64,000 nucleotides of DNA from Candidatus Faecalibacterium faecigallinarum (GCA_019119685.1 DWWN01000035.1:1-64000); one strand, 5' to 3'; positions 50,402 to 60,390 are shown, numbered from the stretch's first letter. Program-made: numbers and translations. The notes: a model not told the origin generated them from the sequence alone.

Positions 50402-50896
50402 TTACTGTGCGGCCTTGGCCTTGATGGAATTCATCAGGCCGCCGGCGGCGATGATCTCCTGGATGAAGGGCGGGAACGGCTCGGCCTGGAAGGTGGCGCC
50501 GGTGGTCTCGTCGGTGATGACGCCGGTGTCAAAATCGACGCTGACCAGGTCCCCCGCCGCGATGGCGTCGGCCGCCGCCGGGCATTCCAGGATGGGCAGG
50601 CCGATGTTGATGCTGTTGCGGTAGAAGATGCGGGCAAAGCTCTTGGCGATGACCACCGAGATGCCGCTGGTCTTGATGCACAGGGGGGCGTGCTCCCGGC
50701 TGGAGCCGCAGCCGAAGTTCCAGCCGCCCACCATCACGTCGCCGGGCTGCACTTTGGAGACAAAGCTCTTGTCGATGTCCTCCATGCAGTGGGACGCCAG
50801 CTCTTTGGCGTCCTGGGTGTTCAGGTAGCGGGCCGGGATGATGACGTCGGTATCGACGTTGTCAGGGTATTTGAAAACGTGGCCTTTTGCGTTCAT
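50402..50896 (-). CDS. leuD: 3-isopropylmalate dehydratase small subunit
   Basis: 164 residues, swivel domain of the LeuCD isomerase. [21 protein letters not shown] at the start and [45 protein letters not shown] are family signatures. It is in operon order leuC-leuD-leuB with gaps of 16 and 14 nt. Confidence 0.96.
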   Translation of the reverse strand: MNAKGHVFKYPDNVDTDVIIPARYLNTQDAKELASHCMEDIDKSFVSKVQPGDVMVGGWNFGCGSSREHAPLCIKTSGISVVIAKSFARIFYRNSINIGLPILECPAAADAIAAGDLVSVDFDTGVITDETTGATFQAEPFPPFIQEIIAAGGLMNSIKAKAAQ

Positions 50897-50912
50897 GGCA
50901 GTGCTCCTCCTC

Positions 50913-52172
50913 TCAAACGGTGCGCGGGTCGGTGATGCAGCCGGTCAGGGCGCTGGCGGCGGCGGTGGCCGGGCTGGCCAGGTAGACCTCGCTCTTTACG
51001 TGGCCCATCCGGCCCACAAAGTTGCGGTTGGTGGTGGACACGCACCGCTCGCCCTCGGCGAGGATGCCCATGTAGCCGCCCAGGCAGGGGCCGCAGGTGG
51101 GGGTGGAGACGATGCAGCCCGCGTCGATGAAGGCCTCGGTCCAGCCGCGGAGGATGCACTCCTTATAGACGGCCATGGTGGCGGGGATGATGATGCCCCG
51201 CACCCCCTTGGCGATGTGCTTGCCCTTGAGGATGTTGTAGGCGGCCTCCATGTCCTCGAGGCGGCCATTGGTGCAGCTGCCGATCACCACCTGGTCGATC
51301 TTGATGCTGCCCCCCTCGCTGGCGGGGTGGGTGTTCTCGGGCAGGTGGGGGTAGCTGACGGTGGGCACCAGCTGGGACAGGTCGATCTCGATGGTCTGCT
51401 CATACTCGGCATCGGGGTCGGCCTCGTAGTAGACAGGCTCGCGCTGGCTGCGGCCGGCCAGATAGGCTTTGGTCACATCGTCCACCGGGAAGATGCCGTT
51501 CTTGGCGCCGGCCTCGATGGCCATGTTGCAGATGCACAGGCGGTCGTCCATCGAGAGGGAGGCCACGCCCGGGCCGGTGAACTCCATCGACTTGTACAGC
51601 GCGCCGTCCACGCCGATCTTCCCGATGATGGAGAGGATCAGGTCCTTGCCCGAGACCCGCTCGGGCAGGCTGCCGGTGAGGACGAACCGGATGGCCGCGG
51701 GCACCTTGAACCAGGCCATGCCGGTGGCCATGCCGGCGGCCATGTCGGTGGAGCCCACGCCGGTGGAGAAAGCGCCCAGCGCGCCGTAGGTGCAGGTGTG
51801 GCTGTCCGCGCCGATGACGCAGTCGCCCGCGGTGACGATGCCCTTTTCGGGCAGCAGGGCGTGCTCAATGCCCATCTGGCCCACGTCGTAGAAGTTGAGG
51901 ATGTCGTACTTGTTGGCGAACTCCCGGCACTGCTTGGACTGGGTGGCGCTCTTGATGTCCTTGTTGGGGACGAAGTGGTCCAGGACGATGGCCACCCGGT
52001 TTTTATCGAACACGCCGTCAAAGCCGGCCTTTTCAAATTCGTTGATGGCCACCGGCGTGGTGATGTCGTTGCCCAGGACGATGTCCAGTTTGGCGTTGAT
52101 GAGCTGGCCCGCCTTGACCTGGTCGAGGCCGGCATGGTGCGCAAGGATCTTCTGTGTCAGTGTCATTCCCAT
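50913..52172 (-). CDS. leuC: 3-isopropylmalate dehydratase large subunit
   Basis: 419 residues from the ATG at 52172 (GAAGGAG upstream). Aconitase fold with the 4Fe-4S cysteines in SCTN (about 288), and CGPCLGG (about 349); [25 protein letters not shown] is typical. Length matches the short archaeal/Clostridial LeuC class rather than the 466-residue enterobacterial form. Forms the isomerase with LeuD. Confidence 0.95.
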   Translation of the reverse strand: MGMTLTQKILAHHAGLDQVKAGQLINAKLDIVLGNDITTPVAINEFEKAGFDGVFDKNRVAIVLDHFVPNKDIKSATQSKQCREFANKYDILNFYDVGQMGIEHALLPEKGIVTAGDCVIGADSHTCTYGALGAFSTGVGSTDMAAGMATGMAWFKVPAAIRFVLTGSLPERVSGKDLILSIIGKIGVDGALYKSMEFTGPGVASLSMDDRLCICNMAIEAGAKNGIFPVDDVTKAYLAGRSQREPVYYEADPDAEYEQTIEIDLSQLVPTVSYPHLPENTHPASEGGSIKIDQVVIGSCTNGRLEDMEAAYNILKGKHIAKGVRGIIIPATMAVYKECILRGWTEAFIDAGCIVSTPTCGPCLGGYMGILAEGERCVSTTNRNFVGRMGHVKSEVYLASPATAAASALTGCITDPRTV

Positions 52173-52199
52173 GATACGGTTTGCTCCTTCATCCATTTT

Positions 52200-53852
52200 T
52201 CACTTGTTGTTGATGGCCGAGACCAGCGCCCGGATGCCCGCCACGATGATGTCGGTGTCGGTGCCGGCGCCCCAGGTGGCGGTGCCGTCGCCCCAGACCA
52301 GCCCCACATAGGAAGCCGCGCGGGAGGTGGACCCGCCGTCCAGGCTGTGCTCGGCGTACTGCTCCAGATGGAAGTCCATGCCGGTGGCAGTCTGGATGGC
52401 GTTGGCCACCGCGTCCAGACGGCCGTTGCCGATGGCCACCACCTCGCGGGTGGCGCCGTTCATCTCCAGCGTGACCGAAGCGGTGATGCCGCTCTTCTGG
52501 ATGAAGTGGGCGTCGGCCACGTTGAAGGGCTTCTGCTTGTTGAGGTACTCCTGCTCAAAGATGCGGCAGACCTCGGCGGCGGAGAGCTCCTTGTGGCTGT
52601 GGTCGGACACGGCCTTGACCTTGTAGCCCAGGTCCTCCCGCATCTTGGCGGGCAGGTTGTAGCCGTAGTTCTGTTCCAGCACAAAGCCGATGCCGCCCTT
52701 GCCGCTCTGGCTGTTGATGCGGATGACGTCGGCGTCGTAGGTGCGGCCGATGTCGTGGGGGTCGATGGGGATATACGGGCAGGTCCAGCGGTGTTCGCCG
52801 GTGGCCTTGCGGTAGTTCATGCCCTTGGCGATGGCGTCCTGATGGCTGCCCGAGAAGGCCGCGAACACCAGCTGGCCGGCGTAGGGGGTGCGCTCGTAGA
52901 CGTGCATCCGGGTCACACGCTCATACAGCTCGCAGATGGCGGGCATATCGGAGAAGTCCAGCTTGGGGTCCACGCCGTGGCTGTACATATTCAGCGCCAG
53001 GGTGATGGCGTCCACGTTGCCGGTGCGCTCGCCGTTGCCGAACAGGCAGCACTCGATCCGCTGGGCCCCCGCCAGGACGGCCAGCTCGGCGCAGGCCACG
53101 CCGGTGCCCCGGTCGTTGTGGGGGTGGGTGGAGAGGATGACGCTGTCCCGGTTGTGGAGGTTGGCCGAGCAGTATTCGATCTGGCTGGCGTAGACGTGGG
53201 GCATGCTCATCTCCACCGTGACGGGCAGGTTGATGATCATGGGCCGGTCGGGGGTGGGCTGCATGATGTCGATGACGGCGTTGCAGACTTCCAGCGCGTA
53301 TTCCGGCTCGGTGCCGGTAAAGCTCTCGGGGCTGTACTCGAACAGGAAGTTGCCCTCGTACTCCTCGCTGAGCTGCTTGACCAGCTTGGCGCCGTCGGTG
53401 GCGATCTGCTTGATCTCCTCCTTGGACTTGTGGAACACCTGCTCCCGCTGGGCCACCGAGGTGGAGTTGTAGAAGTGGATGACGGCGCGGGGCGCGCCCT
53501 TGACCGCCTCGAAGGTGCGGCGGATGATGTGGTCGCGGCACTGGGTCAGCACCTGGACGGTGACGTCCTCGGGGATCATGTTCTGTTCGATCAGCACCCG
53601 CAGGAACTCATACTCGGTCTCGCTGGCGGCGGGGAAGCCCACCTCGATCTCCTTGAAGCCGATCTTGACCAGCATCTTGAAAAACTCGATCTTTTCTTCC
53701 AGGCTCATGGGCACGATCAGGGCCTGGTTGCCGTCCCGCAGGTCCACGCTGCAGAAGGCGGGGGCTTTTTCGATGTGGTCTTTCTTGACCCAGCTGTCGT
53801 AACCGGCGGGTGCGGGATAGTATCCAGGTGCGTACTTGGTGGCGTCCATCAT
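52200..53852 (-). CDS. leuA: 2-isopropylmalate synthase (LeuA2 class)
   Basis: 550 residues, the longer LeuA class also found in fungi and many Actinobacteria. DRE-TIM barrel: CSVDLRDGNQALIVPM at the active site, HPHNDRGTGVACAEL with the metal histidines, and a C-terminal regulatory domain (about 430-550) for leucine feedback. First gene of the leu operon. Controlled by the T-box leader upstream. Confidence 0.95.
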   Translation of the reverse strand: MMDATKYAPGYYPAPAGYDSWVKKDHIEKAPAFCSVDLRDGNQALIVPMSLEEKIEFFKMLVKIGFKEIEVGFPAASETEYEFLRVLIEQNMIPEDVTVQVLTQCRDHIIRRTFEAVKGAPRAVIHFYNSTSVAQREQVFHKSKEEIKQIATDGAKLVKQLSEEYEGNFLFEYSPESFTGTEPEYALEVCNAVIDIMQPTPDRPMIINLPVTVEMSMPHVYASQIEYCSANLHNRDSVILSTHPHNDRGTGVACAELAVLAGAQRIECCLFGNGERTGNVDAITLALNMYSHGVDPKLDFSDMPAICELYERVTRMHVYERTPYAGQLVFAAFSGSHQDAIAKGMNYRKATGEHRWTCPYIPIDPHDIGRTYDADVIRINSQSGKGGIGFVLEQNYGYNLPAKMREDLGYKVKAVSDHSHKELSAAEVCRIFEQEYLNKQKPFNVADAHFIQKSGITASVTLEMNGATREVVAIGNGRLDAVANAIQTATGMDFHLEQYAEHSLDGGSTSRAASYVGLVWGDGTATWGAGTDTDIIVAGIRALVSAINNK

Positions 53853-53889
53853 TGCGGTTTTCCTCCTAAACAGTCGTAAAAAGGGATAC

Positions 53890-54206
53890 GAAAAAGGCCC
53901 TCGTCTTTCAAGGCGAAAAGCCCTGAGAGACGAGAGCCTGTCATTTCATGTACAAGGCGGCCCGTGGTACCACTCTCTTTGCCGCAGATGATGCGGCCAC
54001 TCGACACGATCAGCGCGCAGCGCGAATCGCTGCCCCTGTAACGGTGGGCATCCGTCAAAGCCTAGTGGGGAATGGACCGTTCAGCTTTGCCGCTCAGGGG
54101 CCAGTAGCCGGAAGCGCCCGCGCCGCCTTGCACCATCCGGCGGCTCTCTGCAAGCGGGACCATCGTCCGATTTTTCCCCGTCAACGCATTTACGTTTGAT
54201 AAAACT
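53890..54206 (-). promoter_or_regulatory. T-box leader of leuA
   Basis: Minus strand order: stem I with the AGAGAG and GGATGGTGCAAGG bulge motifs (near 54135-54160), then the antiterminator sequence AGAGTGGTACCAC (53964-53979) and a terminator hairpin CTCGTCT...AGACGAG (53890-53938) with TTTTT. GGTACCAC differs from GGTACCGC by one base. It should read uncharged tRNA-Leu; a CUA/CUG triplet is present in the expected 3' half of stem I, but the specifier cannot be fixed by eye. Confidence 0.93.
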
Positions 54207-54212
54207 GAGTTT

Positions 54213-54241
54213 ATTGTATCATGCCGCAGCGGTGAAGTCAA
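54213..54241 (-). promoter_or_regulatory. leuA operon promoter
   Basis: Minus strand TTGACT (54236-54241), 17 nt, TACAAT (54213-54218), start near 54206. The remaining stretch to 54440 holds the divergent promoter region of the ABC exporter (TTGCAA near 54334, TACTAT near 54358) and nothing else evident. Confidence 0.8.
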
Positions 54242-54440
54242 GCGCTTTTTTGCCGCGCCCGCCCGCCGGCCGCCCCGGCAGCAGCCAAAACAAGACAGAT
54301 TTGTAAAGTTTGCATTAAAACAATCTTCGCCTGCTTGCAAAAACAGGGCGGTTTGTTGTACTATTAGAGTGGATAGAGTCGAAGTGCGTGCCTGTGCACA
54401 AAAAGCTCAAAAAATTGAAGGAAAGTGAAGGTGGTTTTCT

Positions 54441-55148
54441 ATGGATGAGCCTTTTGTCAGCTTTACCGACGTGTCGAAATATTACCAGACCGGCAGCGTC
54501 CGGGTGGCGGCGGCCGACCACATGACCTTCCACGTCAACAAGGGGGAGTTCTGCATCATCGTCGGGCCTTCCGGCGCGGGCAAGACCACCCTACTGAATA
54601 TGCTGGGCGGCATGGACCGCTGCGACGAGGGCCGCATCGTCCTGGACGGGGCCGAGGTCAGCCGCTTTGACGAGAAAGAGCTGACCGCCTACCGCCGGTA
54701 CGACGTGGGGTTCGTGTTCCAGTTCTATAACCTGGTGCAGAACCTGACCGCCCTGGAAAATGTCGAACTGGCCATCGAGATCTGCAAAAACCCCCTGGAC
54801 CCCGCCGAGACTTTGCGCAGCGTGGGGCTGGGCCAGCGGCTGAACAACTTCCCGGCGCAGTTGTCGGGCGGCGAACAGCAGCGGGTTGCCATCGCCCGGG
54901 CCCTGGCCAAAAACCCCAAGATTTTGCTGTGCGACGAGCCCACCGGCGCGCTGGACTACAAGACCGGCAAGTCGGTGCTGGCCCTTTTGCAGGATACCTG
55001 CCGCAAGACGGGGCGCACCGTCATCGTCATCACCCACAATTCGGCCCTGACCGGCATGGCCGACCGGATCGTCCAGGTGCGCAGCGGCCAGATCATCTCG
55101 AACGAGGTGAACGAGCACCCCGTCCCGGTGGAAGAGATCGAGTGGTGA
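54441..55148 (+). CDS. ABC transporter ATP-binding protein (MacB/LolD type)
   Basis: 235 residues. Walker [12 protein letters not shown] (about 41-51), signature [15 protein letters not shown] (about 140-154), Walker [13 protein letters not shown] (about 161-172), H-loop ITHN. It belongs to the MacB/LolD/SalX group that energises FtsX-type permeases. The permease gene follows after 6 nt. Substrate unknown; such pairs often export peptides or respond to antimicrobial peptides. Confidence 0.93.
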   Translation: MDEPFVSFTDVSKYYQTGSVRVAAADHMTFHVNKGEFCIIVGPSGAGKTTLLNMLGGMDRCDEGRIVLDGAEVSRFDEKELTAYRRYDVGFVFQFYNLVQNLTALENVELAIEICKNPLDPAETLRSVGLGQRLNNFPAQLSGGEQQRVAIARALAKNPKILLCDEPTGALDYKTGKSVLALLQDTCRKTGRTVIVITHNSALTGMADRIVQVRSGQIISNEVNEHPVPVEEIEW

Positions 55149-55154
55149 GCAGCA

Positions 55155-58100
55155 GTGAAAAAGACCTATCGCAAAAATATGTGGCGGGAGCTTTCCGCCA
55201 ACAAGAGCCGCTTTGCCTCGGTGTTCGGCATCGTCCTGCTGGGGGTCATGATGCTGTCCGGCCTGCTCAGCGTGGGCCCCGGGATGCGCCGCGCCGGCCA
55301 GGCGTGGTACAGCGGCCAGAATGTTTTTGACCTGCGGGTGGTGTCCACCCTGGGCCTGAGCCAGGAGGACATCGACGCCATTGCCGCCGCCGAAGGGGTG
55401 GAGGCCGTCATGCCGGTCAAGCAGGTGGACTGCGAGGGCTCGTTCCGGGGCGGCAGCGCCCTGGCGGTGCGGGTCCAGCAGCTGCCGGTCTACCCCACCC
55501 TGGCCGACAAGGCCAACATGAACCGCCTGGTGCTGGAATCGGGCCGGATGCCCGAGGCCGCCGGTGAATGCGCCGTCCAGGTGCTGGACACCGGCGCGGC
55601 GGGCAGCCTCCGTGTGGGCGACGTCATCGAGCTGGACACCGAAGGAGTGGACGGCCTTGGCGCGTCCGAGTTCACGGTGGTGGGCTTTGTGAAAGACCCC
55701 CTCTATTTTTCCAATGAGACCGAAAGCACCACCGCCGGCAACGGCGCGCTGGGGCTGGCCGTCTATGTCCCGGACGGCGCCCTGGAAATGGACTACTACG
55801 CCGCCTGCTACATCAAGGCCGCCGGGGCGGATTCCTACGACAACTACTCCGACGAGTACCAGGCCGCGGTGGACGCAGTGGCGGACCGCCTGGAGGAGAT
55901 CGCCCCCGTCCGGGCCGAAGCCCGCCGGGAAAGCCTGATCGAGGACGCCCAGAGCCAGCTGGACGAGGCCCGGGCCGAGTTCGAGCGGCAGGAGGCCGAC
56001 GCCCAGGCCCAGCTGGCCGAAGCCGAAGCCCAGCTGAACGACGCCAAAGCCCAGCTGGAAGCCGGCGAGGCTGAATACGAGAGCGGCAAGGCCCAGCTGG
56101 AACAGCAGAAGGCCGCCCTGCCCGGCAATATGGCCAGCGGCGCCGGTCAGCTGGTGGACGCCCAGCGCCAGGTGCTGGAATTCGAGGCCCAGCTGGAACA
56201 GATCAAGCAGCTGGTCACTCTCAAGAGCGTGGCCGACCCCATGCTGGGCTACGCCGAGGACATCCTCCACAACGCCGAGACCGCCCTGGAAGAAGCCGAG
56301 CCCGACGACATCAATTACGTCGAGCTGCGGGACATCCTGGCCCGCGCCCAGGCCCTCTACGACTCGACTTACAACCAGCTGGCCGGCTACCAGGCCCAGC
56401 TGGACGAGGGCAAGCGGCAGATGTACGCCCAGGGGCTGATCTCCTCCCCTGACCTTTCCAACGAGCAGCTGGTGACCGAGGCGGAAGCCGCCCTGCGGGA
56501 AATGAAGCTGCAGGTGCTGGAAGGCCAGCTGGCCCTGAACACCGGCAACGCCGAGGCTTTCACCGCCTTTGACGCCGCCGAAGCCCAGCTGGAAGCCGCC
56601 CGCGCCCAGCTGGACGAGGGCTGGACCGAGTACAACGACGGCGCGGCCCAGTTCGCTGAGGAAAAGGCCAAGGCCGAAGCCCAGCTGGCCGACGCGCGCC
56701 AGCATCTGAACGACGCCGCCGAGCAGGTGGACGACATCGCCGCGGCCGAGTGGTATGTCCTGGACCGGAACAGCGTCGTCTCCATCGTGTTCTACGAGCA
56801 GAACGCCGACCGCATCGAGTCCATCGCACGGGTGTTCCCTATCTTCTTCTTCCTGGTGGCGGCCCTGGTGGCCAGCACCACCATGACCCGCATGGTGGAG
56901 GAGAACCGCACCCAGATGGGCACCTTCAAGGCCCTGGGCTACACCGACCGGGAGATCACCGCCAAGTACATGGTCTACGGCTGCGCCGCCGGCCTGCTGG
57001 GCTGTGCCGCCGGCATGGCGCTGGGCTTCTACGCCCTGCCCGCCGTCATCTGGTGGGCCTACTCCACCGTGTTCGACCTGCCCACCTTCCATCTGCGGGT
57101 CTACCCGCTCCTGGCCGTGATGAGCGTGGTCATCAGCATCGGCGTGGTGGGCCTGACCACCCTGGCCGCCTGCCGCGTCTCCCTCAGGGAAAAGCCTGCG
57201 GCCCTGCTGCTGCCCCGCGCCCCTGCCGCCGGCAAGCGCATCTTCCTGGAGCGGATCCGGCCGCTGTGGCGGCGGATGAGCTTTTCCCAAAAGACCACCG
57301 CCCGCAATATGTTCCGCTACAAAAAGCGCTTTTACATGACGGTGCTGGGCGTGGCGGGCTGCACGGCCCTGCTGCTGATCGGCTTCGGCCTGCAGGACTC
57401 CATCGTGGAGATCGTCTCCCGCCAGTATGGCACCATCCAGAAGGCCGATTTGACCATCTCGCTGTCCAGCGACAAGGCCCTTGACCTGGACGGCGGGCTG
57501 ACCGACACCCTGGCCTCCCGGGACGAGGTGGAGAGCTGGGGCGCCTTCTATACCCGCACCGTATCGGTCTACGACAGCGAGGAGGCCGCCGCCGAGCTCA
57601 GCGTCACCCTGGTGGCCGCCGACGGCCCCCAGAAGATGAGCGAATACTTCACCCTCCGCAGCCCCTCGGGCAGCGAGCTGCCCTTCATCGACGGCAGCGT
57701 CATCCTCAGCGAAAAGACCGCCGAGCTGCTGGGCGTCTCGGCCGGGGACAGCATCTGGGTGCAGGGCACCGACGGCAGCCGGGTCGAGCTGACCCTCACC
57801 GGCGTGGCCCAGAACTACCTGGGCGCTTACCTCTACGTCACCGAGAACGCCCTCCAGCGCCTGGTGGCCGACCCCGCGTGGAACACCGTCTACGCCCGCA
57901 CCACCTGCGACACCGACACCGAGCGCCAGACCCTGAGCACCGTCCTGCTGGGCTGCAACTACGTCTCCAGCACTTCCTTCACCGCCGACACCGCCGCCAT
58001 GTACGACAGCACCATCACCTGCATCAACTATGTGGTGCTGCTCATCATCGTCTGCGCGGCGGCGCTGGCCGCGGTGGTGCTGTACAACCTCATCAGCGTC

Positions 58101-58424
58101 AACATCGGCGAGCGCAAAAAGGAGCTTGCCACCATCAAGGTGCTGGGCTTCTTCGACAAGGAGGTGTACCGCTACATCTTCCGGGAGATCGAGCTGCTCA
58201 GCGTCATCGGCGCGGTGCTGGGCCTTGTCATCGGCACGTTGATGCACCAGTTCGTCATCCGCACGGTGGAGTCGGAGCAGATGATGTTCATCCGCACGCT
58301 GGAGCCCACCAGCTTTGTGTACAGCGTGGCGCTGACCCTGCTGTTCACCGTGGTGGTCTGCCGGCTGATGCGCCGCCAGGTGCGGGCCATCAGCATGGTG
58401 GAGAGCATGAAGGCCCCCGAGTGA
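55155..58424 (+). CDS. FtsX-type ABC permease with long extracellular coiled coil
   Basis: 1089 residues. Layout: membrane helix (about 18-40), extracellular MacB-like domain, a long Ala/Gln/Glu coiled coil (about 255-530, with recurring AQL(E/D)EA units), three membrane helices (about 555-690) with an FtsX domain, a second extracellular domain (about 750-960), and three final helices (about 965-1085) with a second FtsX domain. This 'large permease' design occurs in Firmicute exporters whose coiled coil reaches into the wall. Partner of the ATPase before it. Confidence 0.92.
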   Translation: MKKTYRKNMWRELSANKSRFASVFGIVLLGVMMLSGLLSVGPGMRRAGQAWYSGQNVFDLRVVSTLGLSQEDIDAIAAAEGVEAVMPVKQVDCEGSFRGGSALAVRVQQLPVYPTLADKANMNRLVLESGRMPEAAGECAVQVLDTGAAGSLRVGDVIELDTEGVDGLGASEFTVVGFVKDPLYFSNETESTTAGNGALGLAVYVPDGALEMDYYAACYIKAAGADSYDNYSDEYQAAVDAVADRLEEIAPVRAEARRESLIEDAQSQLDEARAEFERQEADAQAQLAEAEAQLNDAKAQLEAGEAEYESGKAQLEQQKAALPGNMASGAGQLVDAQRQVLEFEAQLEQIKQLVTLKSVADPMLGYAEDILHNAETALEEAEPDDINYVELRDILARAQALYDSTYNQLAGYQAQLDEGKRQMYAQGLISSPDLSNEQLVTEAEAALREMKLQVLEGQLALNTGNAEAFTAFDAAEAQLEAARAQLDEGWTEYNDGAAQFAEEKAKAEAQLADARQHLNDAAEQVDDIAAAEWYVLDRNSVVSIVFYEQNADRIESIARVFPIFFFLVAALVASTTMTRMVEENRTQMGTFKALGYTDREITAKYMVYGCAAGLLGCAAGMALGFYALPAVIWWAYSTVFDLPTFHLRVYPLLAVMSVVISIGVVGLTTLAACRVSLREKPAALLLPRAPAAGKRIFLERIRPLWRRMSFSQKTTARNMFRYKKRFYMTVLGVAGCTALLLIGFGLQDSIVEIVSRQYGTIQKADLTISLSSDKALDLDGGLTDTLASRDEVESWGAFYTRTVSVYDSEEAAAELSVTLVAADGPQKMSEYFTLRSPSGSELPFIDGSVILSEKTAELLGVSAGDSIWVQGTDGSRVELTLTGVAQNYLGAYLYVTENALQRLVADPAWNTVYARTTCDTDTERQTLSTVLLGCNYVSSTSFTADTAAMYDSTITCINYVVLLIIVCAAALAAVVLYNLISVNIGERKKELATIKVLGFFDKEVYRYIFREIELLSVIGAVLGLVIGTLMHQFVIRTVESEQMMFIRTLEPTSFVYSVALTLLFTVVVCRLMRRQVRAISMVESMKAPE

Positions 58425-58518
58425 CCGCCCTGTCCCGCAAAAACCGCGCAGAGCGGCACAGTTTACAAAAGATTCATAGAATCAAAACAGTTTATGTATA
58501 AATCTTTGGTATTCTATA

Positions 58519-58640
58519 GTCACAGGAACGGCGGGGCCGCAACCGCCCCCTGTGACACATGATTCCTCCTCATACCAAACCGAATACCGCAATGAGCCGC
58601 CCCGTACAGCCGCAAGTACGGGGCGGTTTCGCTTTGGCGG
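58519..58640 (+). ncRNA. candidate small RNA with exposed CCUCCUC
   Basis: A GTCACAGG/CCTGTGAC hairpin with inner GGCGG/CCGCC (58519-58556) is followed by about 38 unpaired nt containing CCTCCTC (58565-58571), then a terminator GCCGCCCCGTAC/GTACGGGGCGGT (about 58595-58626) with TTTCGCTTT. AT-rich promoter-like sequence lies upstream (58461-58515; TATAAA 58497-58502). The CCUCCU stretch can pair with ribosome-binding sites. No gene is seen in 58425-58797. Confidence 0.45.
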
Positions 58641-58685
58641 CAAAATTTACCTGCCTTTTTATACCATTTGTTCACATTTTTTGAT

Positions 58686-58714
58686 TTGTAATACTCTTTC
58701 TTTTATGTTATACT
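58686..58714 (+). promoter_or_regulatory. promoter of the 58798 gene
   Basis: TTGTAA (58686-58691), 17 nt, TATACT (58709-58714) in a clearly AT-rich stretch. Confidence 0.65.
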
Positions 58715-58797
58715 GGTAAAGAGTTTTCTATTCTAGCCCTGCTGCGCCGTGCAAAGCGGCGCGGCGGGCTTCCAAATATGCAAAGGGAGGCTTTGGA

Positions 58798-59106
58798 ATG
58801 TCTTACAAACCCAAAATGACCTATAAAGGCAAGCCCCTCGTCCGCAAGGACAATGAGCTGTACTACGGTTGGATGACCGACCCCTACGTGCTGTACCTTC
58901 AGATCCTGTCCACCGCCCCTGTGGACGGCGCAGAAATGCCCGACAAGGTGCAGGTCACCCTTCTGTCCACCGACCTGTCCAAGCCCATGAAGGAACGCAC
59001 CGCCCGCCAGTCGGTCCGGCACGGGCTGTACAACGCCCTGGACATCGGCTCCATCTGGCTGGAAAAAGCGATCACGGCCGCAAAGGCCCCCGCCCCCAGG
59101 AATTAA
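58798..59106 (+). CDS. small conserved-looking hypothetical protein
   Basis: 102 residues; GGGAGG ribosome site. Sequence MSYKPKMTYKGKPLVRKDNELYYGWMTDPYVLYLQILS...GAEMPDKVQVTLLSTD, then a helix AVRHGLYNALDIGSIWLEKAI-like. It is probably a compact alpha/beta domain without membrane or metal motifs. Not recognised. Own promoter and terminator indicate a real gene. Confidence 0.75.
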   Translation: MSYKPKMTYKGKPLVRKDNELYYGWMTDPYVLYLQILSTAPVDGAEMPDKVQVTLLSTDLSKPMKERTARQSVRHGLYNALDIGSIWLEKAITAAKAPAPRN

Positions 59107-59115
59107 ACGAACAGC

Positions 59116-59156
59116 AAAGCCCCCCGCACAGCTCAAGGCCGCGCGGGGGGCTTTTT
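59116..59156. terminator. bidirectional terminator
   Basis: AAAGCCCCCCGC and GCGGGGGGCTTTTT arms between convergent genes. Confidence 0.85.
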
Positions 59157-59181
59157 GCATTGGATCAGGGGTCGCGGGGGG

Positions 59182-59727
59182 TCAGTTCTCGTCGGGCAGG
59201 TCGATCTCCAGGGGCTTGCCGCAGCCGGCGCAGCGCGCCTTGCCGGACAGCAGGGTCTCCTCGTCCAGGACGGTCACGGCGCCGCAGCTCGGGCAGGTGA
59301 CTTCGTAGCTGGCGTCCTGCTCATCTTCGGCGCTGCCGGCCTCGCCCGCGCCTTCCTCGGCGTCGTCCAGGGCCACCTCAAAGGTGCAGCCGCAGTTGGG
59401 GCAGAACGCCTCGCCCGCGTCCAGGTCCTCCTCGGTGACGTAAACGGTCTCGCCGCAGCCCGGGCAGTCCACCTCGTAGCAGGGGGCATCGGCGTCGTCC
59501 TCGCCGTCCTCGTAGAAGTCGGCCTGCAGCTCTTCCACGTCCTCGCGCAGGCCGTCCAGCTCGCTCTCAGCCTGGGTGACGTCCTGCTCCATGGCCTTGA
59601 TGCTGGCGGCCATTTCGGCCAGCAGGTCGCTCATGGCGTGGAGGACTTTGCCCTCCTTGGTGGACTCATCCAGTCCAAGGCCCTCCATCAGGCCCTGCAG
59701 GTAGGCAGCTTTTTCGATCAGTTCCAT
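59182..59727 (-). CDS. CD1247-type zinc-ribbon protein
   Basis: 181 residues. An N-terminal helical domain (MELIEKAAYLQGLMEGLGLDESTKEGKVLHAMSDLL...) of the CD1247 family precedes a coiled coil and two zinc ribbons: CPGC...CPNC (about 88-112) and CPSC...CAGC (about 144-168), joined by an acidic linker. Widespread in Clostridia, function unknown. Possibly a regulatory adaptor. It lies 105 nt after efp on the same strand, separated by a terminator. Confidence 0.85.
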   Translation of the reverse strand: MELIEKAAYLQGLMEGLGLDESTKEGKVLHAMSDLLAEMAASIKAMEQDVTQAESELDGLREDVEELQADFYEDGEDDADAPCYEVDCPGCGETVYVTEEDLDAGEAFCPNCGCTFEVALDDAEEGAGEAGSAEDEQDASYEVTCPSCGAVTVLDEETLLSGKARCAGCGKPLEIDLPDEN

Positions 59728-59781
59728 ACGCTATCCCTCCATCCAGGGGCAGCCGGCGGTTTTGCCGGCCGCCCTGTGAAC

Positions 59782-59822
59782 AAAAAGGCCGGACCCGCGG
59801 TCTTGGGCCGCAAGCCCGGCTT
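59782..59822 (-). terminator. efp terminator
   Basis: Minus strand CCGGGCTTGCGG and CCGCGGGTCCGG imperfect arms followed by CCTTTTTG. Confidence 0.75.
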
Positions 59823-59832
59823 CGGGTCAGAA

Positions 59833-60390
59833 TCAGACGCGCTCCATATACTCGCCGGTGCGGGTATCAATGCGGATGACGTCGCCCTCGTTGATGAACA
59901 GGGGCACACGCAGGGTGGCGCCGGTCTCAACGGTAGCGGGCTTCAGGGTGTTGGTGGCGGTGTTGCCGCGGATGCCCGGCTCGGTCTCGGTGACGGTCAG
60001 CTCGATGAAGTTGGGGATCTCGACGCTGAACACCTTGCCCTTGTAGCTCAGCAGCTTGCAGACCTCGTTCTCCTTGCAGAACTTGAAGTTATCGGGCACA
60101 TCGCTGGCGTTGACCGGGATGTCGTCGTAGGTCTCGTTATCCATGAAGTGGTACAGATCGCCGTCCTGATAGCTGTAGGTCACGTCGCGGCGCTCGATGA
60201 ACGCCTGGGGGAACTTGGCGGTGGGGTTGTAGCTGGTCTCGATGACCGCGCCGGTGATGACGTTCTTGGTCTTGGTGCGGACAAAGGCAGCGCCCTTACC
60301 GGGCTTGACGTGCTGGAACTCGACGACCTGAAGAACCTGGCCGTCCTGCTCAAAGGTCACGCCATTGCGAAATTCGCCTGCAGAAATCAT
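59833..60390 (-). CDS. efp: translation elongation factor P
   Basis: 185 residues from the ATG at 60390 (GGAGGAA upstream). KOW-like first domain [38 protein letters not shown] with the loop lysine of PGKGAA, then two OB folds. It relieves stalling at polyproline. The tip residue is Lys, the site modified in many bacteria; no modification genes are in the window. Confidence 0.97.
   Translation of the reverse strand: MISAGEFRNGVTFEQDGQVLQVVEFQHVKPGKGAAFVRTKTKNVITGAVIETSYNPTAKFPQAFIERRDVTYSYQDGDLYHFMDNETYDDIPVNASDVPDNFKFCKENEVCKLLSYKGKVFSVEIPNFIELTVTETEPGIRGNTATNTLKPATVETGATLRVPLFINEGDVIRIDTRTGEYMERV

Noticed and set aside
50838..53879. 1013-codon plus-strand frame opposite leuC and leuA
   Set aside because: Shadow; the leu genes are unmistakable and under a T-box on the other strand.
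54591..58247. 1218-codon minus-strand frame opposite the ABC exporter
   Set aside because: Shadow of the ATPase and permease genes; repetitive low-complexity translation.
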